DNA of 64,000 bases from Sandaracinus sp964481145 (GCA_964481145.1 CAYZTA010000002.1:62001-126000), one strand, 5' to 3'. Positions 1 through 8,706 are shown, counted from the first letter of the stretch. Made by a program: numbers and translations. Notes: generated from the letters alone by a model not told the origin.

Positions 1-944
1 TGCGGCGCCTCGTCGAGGACGACGTGCGCATCCGGTGTCGCGGGATCGCCGAGCGCGTGCCGCTCGATCGCGGGACTCCATCACCCTGGTTCACCTCGCG
101 CGAGGTGCAGGGCATCCCCGACGAGCTGACGAGCCGCGAGAAGACGAGCGCCATCGCTGCGAGCAAGGCCCGGCTCGCAAAACTGCACGCAGACAAAGAG
201 CATGTCGATGTGCTGCTCGCGAGCAACATGATCTCGGTCGGCGTCGACATCGATCGACTGGGGCTCATGGTCGTTGCAGGGCAGCCGAAGACGACGAGCG
301 AATACATCCAGGCCACGAGCCGTGTGGGTCGCAGGCACCCGGGGCTCGTCGTGACCTGCTTCAACGTCCGTAAGCCCCGCGACCGCTCCCACTTCGAGCG
401 CTTCGCCGCATACCACGCGAGCTTCTATCGTTTCGTCGAGGCACAAAGCCTGACGCCGTTTTCGGGGCCCGCGCTCGATCGCGGCTTGGCGGGGACGCTG
501 GTCGCGATCACGCGTCTTTTCGATCTCCGCGCGACGCCGCCTTCGGCTGCTGAGCAGACCGCGGTGACGCGACCGCTCGGTGACCTCGCAGCGGAGGTGC
601 TCGCGGCGCGCTCGAAACGTCAGCCTTCGTTCGCGAAGCAGGGCCAGCGCGGCGAGGCGCTCGCACGGGACGTGAGGGCGCGCGCGAAAAACGTCCTCGA
701 CGCGTGGGACACCCTCGTGCGTGAGCTGACCGGCGAGGAGGGAGCTGGCGGCAAGCTCGACTACTCGCCGTATGACCGCGAGAAGTACGCGAGCGTTCAC
801 ATGCTCCACACCGTCCTCGACGACCCGGCGATCCGCCTCGGGTCCAAGTACGAGAAGCTCCGCGCTCCGACATCGATGCGTGATGTCGAGGCGAACGTGC
901 ACCTCTGGATTGCGCCCGGGCGCTCACTCGGGAGCCGGAGCTGA
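1..944 (+). CDS. drmA: DISARM helicase DrmA, C-terminal part (5' end outside window)
   Basis: The reading frame is open from the first bases, so only the last ~313 residues are present. They hold the C-terminal half of a superfamily 2 helicase: motif V reads ASNMISVGVDIDRL and motif VI reads YIQATSRVGR. The rest is an alpha-helical tail. DrmA is the helicase (helicase-C domain) of DISARM, a multi-gene anti-phage restriction system. I call it DrmA rather than a generic helicase because the next two genes encode a DUF1998 protein and a single-HKD phospholipase D protein in the fixed order drmA-drmB-drmC. The stop TGA shares its A with the ATG of drmB (TGATG), implying translational coupling. 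ATPase motifs I-III cannot be checked here. Confidence 0.85.
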   Translation, partial: RRLVEDDVRIRCRGIAERVPLDRGTPSPWFTSREVQGIPDELTSREKTSAIAASKARLAKLHADKEHVDVLLASNMISVGVDIDRLGLMVVAGQPKTTSEYIQATSRVGRRHPGLVVTCFNVRKPRDRSHFERFAAYHASFYRFVEAQSLTPFSGPALDRGLAGTLVAITRLFDLRATPPSAAEQTAVTRPLGDLAAEVLAARSKRQPSFAKQGQRGEALARDVRARAKNVLDAWDTLVRELTGEEGAGGKLDYSPYDREKYASVHMLHTVLDDPAIRLGSKYEKLRAPTSMRDVEANVHLWIAPGRSLGSRS

Positions 945-2884
945 TGGCTGCGCCGAATGGAGGGCGGAGCCGCCGCACGCTAGGCAAGCCAGAGGACGCC
1001 GCGTACAGGGCGGACGGCACGGTCCGTCAGAGTCAGGCCGTGACGACCTACGGGCCGGGGTCCACATTCGACCTGCTCGATCACGCCGTGCTCGTGGGCG
1101 GTCTCGATTTCTGGGATTGGGGCAAGGGGCCGGGCAGGCCCGTCGAGAAGTTTTCGATCTTCGAGCCGCGCCTGCGCGACTCGCTCGCTGCGAGGTTTCA
1201 GGCGCAGGGACGCCGGCTCTCGGAGACCTGCGCGTTCATGGCACCGCCGGCGGGCGATGATCGCGCACCGCGCAAGAGCGTGGGGATCCAGGTGCTGGAG
1301 TTTCCGTCGTGGTTCGTCTGCCAAAACCAGCGCTGCCGCGCGCTCATCCGGCGCGATGCCCTCGCGCAGCCGAGGGCGGGCGGGCGCTACTTCCATCAGT
1401 GCACGCGCGACACGAAGACGCTCTGCGTCCCGGTCCGTTTCCTTGGCGCCTGCCGGCTGGGGCACATCGACGAGTGGCCGTGGATCGCGTTCGTACACCG
1501 CCAGCAGCCCGAAGGTGCTGGCTGCCCGAGCCCGCAGCTCCGTCTCGACGAAGACGCGACCGGCGACTTCAACGCAATCATCGTGAGCTGCACGACGTGT
1601 GGCGCACGTGCGCCCATGAGCGCGGCCTATACCCCTGGGTTGCGAATCGACTGCCGGGGTGAGAGACCTTGGCTCCCGCGCGACGAGACGCATACGTGCG
1701 ACGAAGAGCTGCGGCTCTTGGTGCGGACCGCGAGCAATTCCTACTTTTCGCAGGTCGTGAGCGCGCTCTCGGTCCCCGATCCATCTGCGGTACTCGACGA
1801 GAAAGTTGCGGAGCATTGGGCGATCCTGGTGGTGGCGAGCGAGCAGACGATGAGCGCCTTCCGCCAGGTGCCCACGGTGAGGGCCGCGCTGGCCGGCTTC
1901 AGCGACGAAGATGTGCTCGCGGCGGTCGCGCGGAGGAAAGCGGGCGGCACGGGCTCCGTCGAGCCGCTGCGCACCACCGAGTTCCGACAATTCATCATCA
2001 GCGAGAAGGAGACACCCGGGGAACTGCCGCCCGAAGGCAAGAGCTTCTTCGCGCGCGAGGTGGAAACACTCGAACCGCTCCCCAAAGGCTTCGGTCCGCT
2101 CGTGCTTGCAGCGAAGCTGCGCGAAGTCCGTGCACAGATCGGGTTCACGCGGATCGAACCGGTGACGCCGGACCTTCAGGGCGAGTTCGATCTTGGCGTG
2201 CGCTCGGCGCAGCTCGGTCTGCTCACGGATTGGCTACCAGCGACCGAGGTGCGTGGCGAGGGAGTCTTCATCCGCCTCGATGAGGCCGCGGTGTGCGAGT
2301 GGGAGTCGCGCGACGCCGTCATCGAGCGTGGCAAGGAGTTGCTCGCCGGTTATGGCGAGTGGGTCGAGTCACTGCTTTCCGGATTGACACCGGCCGAGCG
2401 AGACGCTCGCCGGAAGGCGATCGCGCCCTTCCCAGGAGTCCGCTTCTACCTGCTGCACTCCCTCTCGCATCTCTTGCTCTCCGCCATCTCACTGGAGTGT
2501 GGCTACGCGGCGAGCGCGATCCGCGAGCGAATCTACTGCGCTCCCGCAAACGCCCCGTTGCCCATGGCCGCGATCCTCCTCTCGACGGGCACGAGCGGCA
2601 CGGAGGGCACGCTCGGCGGCCTGGTCGAGCAAGGCCGTGCGTTGCGCGAGCACCTGCGCCACGCGCACGACCTCGGCTCGCTCTGCTCGAATGACCCGGT
2701 TTGCGCGGCACACTCCCCGCGAAACGACTACGCGGAGCGCTGGCTCGAAGGTGCGGCCTGCCACGGCTGCCTCTTCATCGCCGAGTGCTCGTGCGAGTGG
2801 TTCAACCGCTACCTCGATCGCGCGCTCGTCGTCCCGACGATCGGTCAGAAGTCTGAGCTGGCCTTCCTCCGAGAGCGGCCGTGA
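944..2884 (+). CDS. drmB: DISARM protein DrmB (DUF1998 domain)
   Basis: A 646-residue protein starting at the ATG that overlaps the drmA stop. The C-terminal third is a DUF1998 domain: the segment LLHSLSHLLLSAISLECGY, then AAILLSTGTSGTEGTLGGL, then a Cys-rich end with CHGCLFIAECSCEW, a likely metal site. More Cys pairs (CQNQRC, CTTCG) occur in the N-terminal half. DrmB is a core DISARM component. In published work DrmA and DrmB form a DNA-binding complex that senses incoming phage DNA. The gene ends in a GTGA overlap with drmC, so the three genes form one transcription unit. Assignment rests on domain and gene order; full alignment was not possible. Confidence 0.88.
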   Translation: MAAPNGGRSRRTLGKPEDAAYRADGTVRQSQAVTTYGPGSTFDLLDHAVLVGGLDFWDWGKGPGRPVEKFSIFEPRLRDSLAARFQAQGRRLSETCAFMAPPAGDDRAPRKSVGIQVLEFPSWFVCQNQRCRALIRRDALAQPRAGGRYFHQCTRDTKTLCVPVRFLGACRLGHIDEWPWIAFVHRQQPEGAGCPSPQLRLDEDATGDFNAIIVSCTTCGARAPMSAAYTPGLRIDCRGERPWLPRDETHTCDEELRLLVRTASNSYFSQVVSALSVPDPSAVLDEKVAEHWAILVVASEQTMSAFRQVPTVRAALAGFSDEDVLAAVARRKAGGTGSVEPLRTTEFRQFIISEKETPGELPPEGKSFFAREVETLEPLPKGFGPLVLAAKLREVRAQIGFTRIEPVTPDLQGEFDLGVRSAQLGLLTDWLPATEVRGEGVFIRLDEAAVCEWESRDAVIERGKELLAGYGEWVESLLSGLTPAERDARRKAIAPFPGVRFYLLHSLSHLLLSAISLECGYAASAIRERIYCAPANAPLPMAAILLSTGTSGTEGTLGGLVEQGRALREHLRHAHDLGSLCSNDPVCAAHSPRNDYAERWLEGAACHGCLFIAECSCEWFNRYLDRALVVPTIGQKSELAFLRERP

Positions 2885-3633
2885 AGACAGGACTCGCGGC
2901 GATGCCGTCGGAGGAGCTGGAGCGTCTCGCTGCGGCGTTCGAGCGAGGTGCGATTGGCTGCCCGATCGAAGGCGCCGAGCTGCGCGCCCACGGCTTTGCT
3001 CCGGCGGTCATCGTGGCGGCGCTCGAGGGTCTCGACGCCCGGGCCGCGGTTCGACTCCTCCGTGCGCTCGTGGCGGACCGCAATCAGCGCCCGCCGCCTC
3101 GGCTCGATCTCGTATGGACTGGGCCGGAGACGCGCATCGCGATGTCTCGCGACACCGCGGTGCTCGTACGCGAGTTGTTCGCTCGCGCTCGGCATGACGT
3201 CCTGATTGCCGGTTTCTCCTTCGACCACGGGATCGAGATCTTCGAACCTCTCCATGCCTCCATGCACGACCACGGTGTCACGACCGCCATCTATCTCGAT
3301 ATCGAACGAGCTCCTCCCGGCGTGGATCTCGATGACCACGTGCACGAAGTCGCCAGCCGATTCCTCACGTCGAACTGGCCGTTCGGAGCCCCCGTGCCCG
3401 AGCTCTACTACGACCCGCGTACGGCCGCGCATCGCTCCGTCGCAAGCCTGCACGCGAAGTGCATCGTGGTCGATATCGCGAAAACGCTCATCACGAGCGC
3501 GAACTTTACTGATCGCGGTCAGACTCGAAACGTCGAGTTGGGCGTGCTCATCGAGGATCGCGATTTCGCCACGCGCGTGGCGGCGCAGTGGCGATCGCTC
3601 GCAGAGAGCGGAATCTTCGCTCAGATTCGATAA
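2881..3633 (+). CDS. drmC: DISARM protein DrmC (phospholipase D-like nuclease)
   Basis: A 250-residue protein with a GTG start inside the drmB stop (GTGA). One HKD motif is present, H191-x-K193-x4-D198 in SLHAKCIVVD, followed by TSANFTDRG, which is typical of the phospholipase D superfamily. A single HKD motif implies dimerisation to form the active site. DrmC is the third core gene of DISARM, although deletion work on other DISARM systems found it less essential than drmA and drmB. No methyltransferase gene follows it: the next gene lies 574 bp away on the other strand. In class 2 DISARM, drmMII usually sits downstream, so a class 1 layout with drmD and drmMI upstream of the window is more likely (inference). 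Confidence 0.87.
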   Translation: MKTGLAAMPSEELERLAAAFERGAIGCPIEGAELRAHGFAPAVIVAALEGLDARAAVRLLRALVADRNQRPPPRLDLVWTGPETRIAMSRDTAVLVRELFARARHDVLIAGFSFDHGIEIFEPLHASMHDHGVTTAIYLDIERAPPGVDLDDHVHEVASRFLTSNWPFGAPVPELYYDPRTAAHRSVASLHAKCIVVDIAKTLITSANFTDRGQTRNVELGVLIEDRDFATRVAAQWRSLAESGIFAQIR

Positions 3634-3844
3634 ACGCGCTGCTCGGCCCACCGCTGACGCGCGCTGATACCGGCTCGTGTACGCATGGCTTTCCGCCAGA
3701 CTTCGTGGAAAGCGGTGCACCTTTGCAAATCGAGCGGGTAGAAGCCCGACGACCGCGGGGAGTACTTATTGCCGGCCGAACATGACCACCAGCGAGAAAA
3801 ACTTCGAAGGGAGCACGCCGCGTGGGACAAGGGGCGAAAATGCT

Positions 3845-3872
3845 GAAGCCGCCTCTTGCGAGACGCGGCTTC
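3845..3872. terminator. Hairpin downstream of drmC
   Basis: Perfect 8-bp inverted repeat, GAAGCCGC (3845-3852) with GCGGCTTC (3865-3872). The 12-nt loop can itself pair CTC with GAG. No strong T-tract follows. It lies 212 bp past the drmC stop. It may be a terminator stem, or part of a structured RNA. Confidence 0.35.
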
Positions 3873-4028
3873 GTTGCTCCTTCCACACATGGTAGATGAG
3901 CTAGGTCCAGCATGTGGGCGAAGCCCCTCGTTTGCAAGAAGATGCGGTGGTCGTCGAGAGCTCCGGTTCCACCCGCCGGGCATCGCTCTTCGCGAATGCG
4001 CGCCGGCGGGACGAAGTCGCGAGCAGCC

Positions 4029-4047
4029 GGTGGCCTTCGCCACCTTT
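4029..4047 (+). terminator. Candidate intrinsic terminator (short)
   Basis: GGTGGC (4029-4034), loop CTTC, GCCACC (4039-4044), then TTT. A 6-bp GC-rich stem with a tight loop and a short T run fits a weak intrinsic terminator on the plus strand. It is the second hairpin after drmC. Confidence 0.35.
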
Positions 4048-4207
4048 GACATGCAGCGCTCACTGAGCGCGTCGCGCTCGAGATACCATCGGCCCGCATG
4101 CGTTCTGACGCCAACAAGATCGCGCTCCGTGCGATTCGGAACATGGTCGGCATTCGGGTTCGGCTCCGCGAGCGCGCGCAATCGTTCGTGTGGATCGGCG
4201 ACTTCAG

Positions 4208-6181
4208 CTACGACCTGACGCACATGCTGCTTCGACACACCTGATCGGAGCCGCAACGGACGCCGCAGTCGCCACAGTTGAAACGATCCCGCACGGTGTT
4301 GACGCAACGCCCACCACACAGCGATGTGGGTGGCGCACAGGCGCATGAACCTCCGATGCACGTGAGCGTTGGATCGCAGGTGCGACCGCACGCTCCGCAG
4401 TTGAGCGGGCTCGTCGTGATGTCGACGCAGAACCCTCCGCAAATCAGGAGCGAGCCTGGGCAACGACACATGCCATCGCTGCACGGAATCCCATCGGGAC
4501 AAGCCGCATTGCACCTTCCACAATTCGCGGGGTCATTGCGAGTATCGACACATTCGCCATCACAAAGCGTGCGACTGCCTGGACACATCGCTGTCGTGCA
4601 GACCCCCATCGCGCAAATCTCACTGGGCGCGCAGCTGATACCGCAACCACCGCAATGCGAACCGTTCGTCAATGGATCCACGCAGCTCGCGCCGCACGTC
4701 AGGCGCGGCGCAGGACAGGGCGTGCCGCACATCCCATCCGAACAGACCGCTCCGAGAGGACAGGTCACACCGCACGCACCGCAGTGGGTTGGATCGCTGC
4801 TCGGATCGATACATCCAGACCCGCAATCAAGCCGCGGTGGCTCACAGATCGCGGTACACGTGCCCGCTTCACAACGGCTCCCCGGCGCACATACGTTGCC
4901 GCAACGACCGCAATTCATCCCGTCCGACGAGGGATCGACGCATGAGTCACCACAGCGCATGTGGGGGGCCATGCATCGGGTATCGATGCAGCGCCCCGAT
5001 GAACAAATTTCAGCATCGGCACATGCGCGGCCACACGCGCCGCAATTCATGGGATCGCGACTGAGGTCTTCACATCCAGTAGGACAAAGCGAAAGATCGT
5101 CCATGCATGGTGTGAAGCACGTGCCAAGACCACAAATCTGACCTGGACCACATCGCCGTCCGCAACGTCCGCAGTTCGCGGGATCAATCCGGAAATCAGT
5201 GCACGACCCGCCGCAGGCCACGAGTGGAGGCCTGCACGCCGAGACACACGAACCAAACTGGCAGAGCTCTCCTTCGGAACACGCGGCACCACACGCGCCG
5301 CAGTTGGCGGGGTCCGTACTCACGTTGACGCATGTGCCGCCGCATCGTTCGGTGGGGAATGGACATTCGCTGACACACGTGCCGAGTGCACAACCAGCCC
5401 CCGGCGGGCAACTGCGGCCGCAGCCTCCGCAATGAGAAGGATCGTTCAGAGTGTCCACGCAATCGAGACCGCAACTCGAGCGAGGGGCAGCGCACGATGT
5501 GGAACACGTGCCACCAATACACACGCTCCCTGATGAACATGCTCGATCGCAATCACCACAATGAGCTCGATCGCTTCGAACATCGACACACAGGCCATCA
5601 CAATCGATGAGAGGCATTTCGCACGTCTCTGCGCACACGCCGCCTCCACACACCTCAGACGGATCACACACACGGCCGCATCCACCACAGTTCTGTGGGT
5701 CTCGACGCAAGTCGACGCAGGCGCCTTCACAGAGGATTTGTCCGTCCGAACAAATGATTTCGCATTCACCATTCTGACAGGCCGCATCCGCCGGACAGAT
5801 GAGTCCACACCCACCGCAGTTGAGCGGATCTCGTTCGAGATCGACGCATCCACGCTCACACTCCGAAAGCGGGAAAGGACAACCGCCGCTCACACAGCGC
5901 CCCATCGCACAGACGGATCCGGCCGAACATACAATATTGCAAGCACCGCAGTTGAAAGGGTCGTCCATGGGGTCGATGCAGCGCTCATCACACCGAAGGC
6001 GATCACCAGGACAAATGTCGATGATGCCGGTATCCCCCGCATCGATCGTCGCATCGAACGGACTCCCATCACGCGGCACGGCTCCGTCTGTCCCTGAAGG
6101 GGTTGGAAGCAAGGTGCTGCGGCCGCACGCCACAGCCATCACGAGCGACAAGCAAAAGAGAACTGCCGAACGGTGCGACAT
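4208..6181 (-). CDS. Secreted Cys-rich tandem-repeat protein (14 repeats)
   Basis: A 657-residue protein. The start is the ATG at 6181 (MSHRSAVLFCLSLVMAVACG), which gives a signal sequence with a possible lipobox ending in AVAC; the frame is open further upstream, but that part looks like non-coding translation. From about residue 62 to the end it is 14 tandem repeats of ~43 residues with the core C-x3-CVD-x4-DP-x-NCGxCGxxC-x5-xC-x4-C, about eight Cys per repeat. Such repeats are common in large myxobacterial surface proteins, which are often mis-annotated as enzymes. Disulfide-rich extracellular or outer-membrane display is likely; no catalytic domain is visible. It is a single gene, convergent with the DISARM operon. 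Confidence 0.88.
   Translation of the reverse strand: MSHRSAVLFCLSLVMAVACGRSTLLPTPSGTDGAVPRDGSPFDATIDAGDTGIIDICPGDRLRCDERCIDPMDDPFNCGACNIVCSAGSVCAMGRCVSGGCPFPLSECERGCVDLERDPLNCGGCGLICPADAACQNGECEIICSDGQILCEGACVDLRRDPQNCGGCGRVCDPSEVCGGGVCAETCEMPLIDCDGLCVDVRSDRAHCGDCDRACSSGSVCIGGTCSTSCAAPRSSCGLDCVDTLNDPSHCGGCGRSCPPGAGCALGTCVSECPFPTERCGGTCVNVSTDPANCGACGAACSEGELCQFGSCVSACRPPLVACGGSCTDFRIDPANCGRCGRRCGPGQICGLGTCFTPCMDDLSLCPTGCEDLSRDPMNCGACGRACADAEICSSGRCIDTRCMAPHMRCGDSCVDPSSDGMNCGRCGNVCAPGSRCEAGTCTAICEPPRLDCGSGCIDPSSDPTHCGACGVTCPLGAVCSDGMCGTPCPAPRLTCGASCVDPLTNGSHCGGCGISCAPSEICAMGVCTTAMCPGSRTLCDGECVDTRNDPANCGRCNAACPDGIPCSDGMCRCPGSLLICGGFCVDITTSPLNCGACGRTCDPTLTCIGGSCACAPPTSLCGGRCVNTVRDRFNCGDCGVRCGSDQVCRSSMCVRS
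4220..5995 (-). repeat. ~130-bp coding tandem repeats in the Cys-rich gene
   Basis: Fourteen diverged DNA repeats matching the 43-residue protein repeats. On the plus strand each unit carries a version of GCACCGCAATTC or CCGCAGTT about every 130 bp. The repeats vary too much at the DNA level to be a recent expansion. Confidence 0.8.
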
Positions 6182-6193
6182 GAGTTCATCGTG

Positions 6194-6205
6194 AGTGAGC
6201 TCACT
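6194..6205. promoter_or_regulatory. 12-bp perfect palindrome upstream of the Cys-rich gene
   Basis: AGTGAGCTCACT, a perfect 12-bp palindrome, lies 13-24 bp upstream of the start at 6181. The position suits an operator over the leader, or an RNA hairpin near the ribosome binding site. No regulator is assigned. Confidence 0.3.
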
Positions 6206-6341
6206 ACGAACATTCAAGTCAATTCGAGAGGGTTTAGCGCGTGTCCGCGAGGAGGGAGGAGGCGATAGCCTGTGACCGACGAGTAACAACGCATGCGATG
6301 TTGCGAGCGAGTCAGGCGACGGGAGGATTTGCGGACACGAC

Positions 6342-7298
6342 CTAACGCTTGCGCGGCCGCAATGAGAAGACTTTTCGTTCTCCTTCATGCCTCGGAGGCA
6401 GGACCTCGAAAAAGTCGAGTTTGATGGTCTTCCGAACCCCCGAAGGAAGGCGAATTTTGAGTCCCCCATCTTCGTCCTCACCGTCGACTCGGCACACGCC
6501 GAACTGGCGATGGTCGATATAGTCGCCTTTGAGGGGAACGGGCTCGTCCAAGAACGAGAGATCGGCGGTTCTTTCTCTGCTGTCAGGGATGAATGGAAGG
6601 TGCCCAAGAGGTTTTTCTTTGGGCTTTGGCGCTTTGTGGGCAGGCGGTAGCGCCGCGGTGATCCTCCGCTCGGCCTCTTCCGAGGCTCGAGCGGCTTGCG
6701 CCCAAGAAATCCCGTCTGCTCCCATCGACGCAGCCGGGACGGACGCCTCTTCACGAACGTGCTCCTCTTCCGGCACTCGTTCGGGCGCACGACTCGGTGG
6801 TGTAACGGGTGCGGAGGTCTTTCCTTCACGTGTTCGCGCGAAGACGCCTCGCACACTCGACCCTTTGAAGAGCGACAGCCCCGTTTGCGCGTCCTCATCG
6901 CGTTCGAGTCGCACATCGTCGTAAACCTCGATCGCAAACTCGATGGCGTAGACACGTGCGGAGGCGAGCGTGCCGCCGAGCGTCTCGACCGAAGAAGGTC
7001 CGGTTTGTCGCGACAACATCCCATGGAGCTGCACCCACGGAGGTCCGTTACGAATCGACGCGCTCCCCTCGAGTGAAAGCACAGTCAAAGGCCCCTCGAT
7101 CCGACGCGGAGCGCGCCACACTTCGCGCTCGACATCCCATTCGGTGAGTTCCACCCACTCGAGGATCCCTGCCCCATGAATCCAAGCGGAGCGAATGCGC
7201 TCGTGTTCACAAAGCTGCGCAAGGGTCTGAATGACTTCCTCGCCGCGCTCGAGGCGCCCCACGAAACGGCGCGCGATTCGACTCTCGAAGACGATCAT
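6342..7298 (-). CDS. PPC/DUF296 domain protein with CarD/Tudor-like C-terminal module
   Basis: A 318-residue protein from the ATG at 7298. Longer starts would overlap asnS. Residues ~5-128 match the PPC (DUF296) fold: long helices, then IHGAG at 40-44, HGMLSRQTG at 92-100 and GGTLASARVYAIEFAIEV from 108. PPC proteins include archaeal and bacterial single-domain forms and plant AT-hook DNA-binding proteins. Residues ~150-250 are a charged, Pro-rich linker. Residues ~255-318 form a small basic beta-domain (GDYIDHRQFGVCRV, then LPSG and TIKLDFFEVL) that looks like a CarD/CdnL or Tudor-type RNA polymerase-interaction module; that likeness is judged by eye. A role in transcription is plausible but unproven. 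It is transcribed divergently from asnS with 58 bp between them. Confidence 0.7.
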   Translation of the reverse strand: MIVFESRIARRFVGRLERGEEVIQTLAQLCEHERIRSAWIHGAGILEWVELTEWDVEREVWRAPRRIEGPLTVLSLEGSASIRNGPPWVQLHGMLSRQTGPSSVETLGGTLASARVYAIEFAIEVYDDVRLERDEDAQTGLSLFKGSSVRGVFARTREGKTSAPVTPPSRAPERVPEEEHVREEASVPAASMGADGISWAQAARASEEAERRITAALPPAHKAPKPKEKPLGHLPFIPDSRERTADLSFLDEPVPLKGDYIDHRQFGVCRVDGEDEDGGLKIRLPSGVRKTIKLDFFEVLPPRHEGERKVFSLRPRKR

Positions 7299-7356
7299 GG
7301 ACGCGTCGATACCACGCCCCTCGCCAAGCGCCACGGCGCGCGGTACACCCCCGCGC

Positions 7357-8658
7357 ATGTCGATGAAGGTCGTGCGAATCGAAGAGCTCGGAGCCCATGT
7401 GGGCGACAAAGTCTCGCTCTCAGGGTGGCTCTACAACAAACGATCGAGCGGAAAGTTGCACTTTTTGGAGGTGCGCGACGGCAGCGGCATTTGCCAATGC
7501 GTCATTTTCAAAGGTGAAGTGTCGCCCGAACTGTTCCAAAAAGGCGATCAGCTCACCCAAGAAACGAGCTTGAGAATCACGGGCACGGTCCGGGAGCACG
7601 CCAAGCAAAAAGGTGTATTCGAGGTGGGTGTCAGCGATCTCGAGGTGATCTCTGGACCGACGCGTGAGTATCCGATTTCCCCCAAAGAGCACGGCACTGA
7701 TTTCCTGATGGATCACCGCCATCTTTGGCTGCGAAGCCGGCGTCAGTGGGCCATTTTGCGGGTGCGCGCCGAGATCATCGCCGCGGTGCGCGACTATTTC
7801 GACTCACACGATTTCACGTTGGTCGATGCGCCGATCTTTACGCCGAACGCGTGTGAGGGCACGAGCACGCTCTTTCAGACGGACTATCACGGTGATCCCG
7901 CCTATCTCACGCAGAGTGGCCAGCTCTACATGGAAGCTGCCGCCGCGGCGCTCGGAAAGGCCTATTGCTTCGGTCCCACGTTCCGCGCGGAGAAGAGCAA
8001 GACGCGACGCCATCTCGCCGAGTTCTGGATGGTCGAGCCCGAAGTCGCCTATCTCGATCTCGCGGGAGATATGGATCTCGCGGAGGACTTCCTCGTCAGC
8101 GTCGTTTCACGGGTGCTCGAACGACGACGCAAAGAGCTCGATGCGCTCGAACGCGACGTACAGTTCCTTGAACGTGTGCAGAAGCCTTTTCCACGGATTC
8201 GCTATCACGAAGCGATCGAAATCCTTCAAAAAAACGGGAAAGAAGCCAAGGTCGGCGATGATTTCGGTGGGGATGAAGAAACGGTCATCTCCCAAGGCTT
8301 CGATCGTCCCGTGATCGTCCATCGCTATCCCATCGAGCTCAAAGCGTTCTACTTCAAGCGGGATGAAAAGGATGAATCGCTCGCCCTCAACATGGATGTG
8401 CTCGCACCCGAGGGTTATGGCGAAATCATCGGCGGAGGACAGCGCGAAGACAGTCTCACTCGCCTCGAGGCAGCCATTGCCACACACAAACTGCCCAAAG
8501 AAGCGTTCGAGTGGTATCTCGACCTGCGTCGTTATGGGAGCTTCCCGCACGCAGGGTTCGGGCTCGGCATCGAGCGCACCGTGGCGTGGATTTGCGGATT
8601 GCCTCACGTGAGAGAAACGATCCCATTCCCGCGCATGCTCAATCGCATGCACCCTTGA
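7357..8658 (+). CDS. asnS: Asparaginyl-tRNA synthetase
   Basis: A 433-residue class IIb aminoacyl-tRNA synthetase that charges tRNA-Asn in the cytoplasm. The N-terminal OB-fold anticodon-binding domain is residues ~1-110 (VSLSGWLYNKRSSGKLHFLEV). Class II motif 2 is seen as FGPTFRAEKSKTRRHLAEFW, and motif 3 near the end as GFGLGIERTVAWI. The sequence LTQSGQLYMEAAAAALGKAY and the glutamate-rich active site fit AsnRS rather than AspRS. The start is ATG 7357, with ATG 7363 as the alternative. The presence of asnS suggests direct asparaginylation instead of, or besides, the transamidation route. It is a single-gene unit, ending in a hairpin shared with pgsA. Confidence 0.95.
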   Translation: MSMKVVRIEELGAHVGDKVSLSGWLYNKRSSGKLHFLEVRDGSGICQCVIFKGEVSPELFQKGDQLTQETSLRITGTVREHAKQKGVFEVGVSDLEVISGPTREYPISPKEHGTDFLMDHRHLWLRSRRQWAILRVRAEIIAAVRDYFDSHDFTLVDAPIFTPNACEGTSTLFQTDYHGDPAYLTQSGQLYMEAAAAALGKAYCFGPTFRAEKSKTRRHLAEFWMVEPEVAYLDLAGDMDLAEDFLVSVVSRVLERRRKELDALERDVQFLERVQKPFPRIRYHEAIEILQKNGKEAKVGDDFGGDEETVISQGFDRPVIVHRYPIELKAFYFKRDEKDESLALNMDVLAPEGYGEIIGGGQREDSLTRLEAAIATHKLPKEAFEWYLDLRRYGSFPHAGFGLGIERTVAWICGLPHVRETIPFPRMLNRMHP

Positions 8659-8669
8659 TCGCGAAGTTC

Positions 8670-8706
8670 GAACACCGGTGAACGGTCGATGCGTTCACTG
8701 GTGTTC
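8670..8706. terminator. Hairpin between convergent asnS and pgsA
   Basis: A 15-bp inverted repeat (8670-8684 with 8692-8706) with one wobble position and a 7-nt loop. It starts 11 bp after the asnS stop and covers the pgsA stop codon. A stable stem between convergent genes fits a bidirectional terminator, although no long T-tract follows. Confidence 0.55.

Larger units (their letters stand above)
3634..4207. other. 574-bp stretch without a convincing gene
   Basis: Convergent intergenic region between drmC and the Cys-rich gene. No frame here has protein-like composition; the open frames on both strands are low-complexity Arg/Ser/Pro translations. It contains two clear inverted repeats, listed separately (3845-3872 and 4029-4044). 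It may hold the DISARM transcription terminator or an unrecognised RNA. I see no tRNA, attachment-site repeat or mobile-element end. Confidence 0.6.

Noticed and set aside
3548..4153. A 201-codon minus-strand frame behind drmC
   Set aside because: It runs antisense through the drmC end, its composition is Arg/Pro/Ser-rich and it shows no domain. GC-rich DNA gives such frames by chance.
4278..5141. Regularly spaced repeats every ~130 bp that could suggest a CRISPR array or satellite
   Set aside because: The spacing and sequence match the protein repeat of the Cys-rich gene in frame. Units are diverged and there are no unique spacers between identical repeats.
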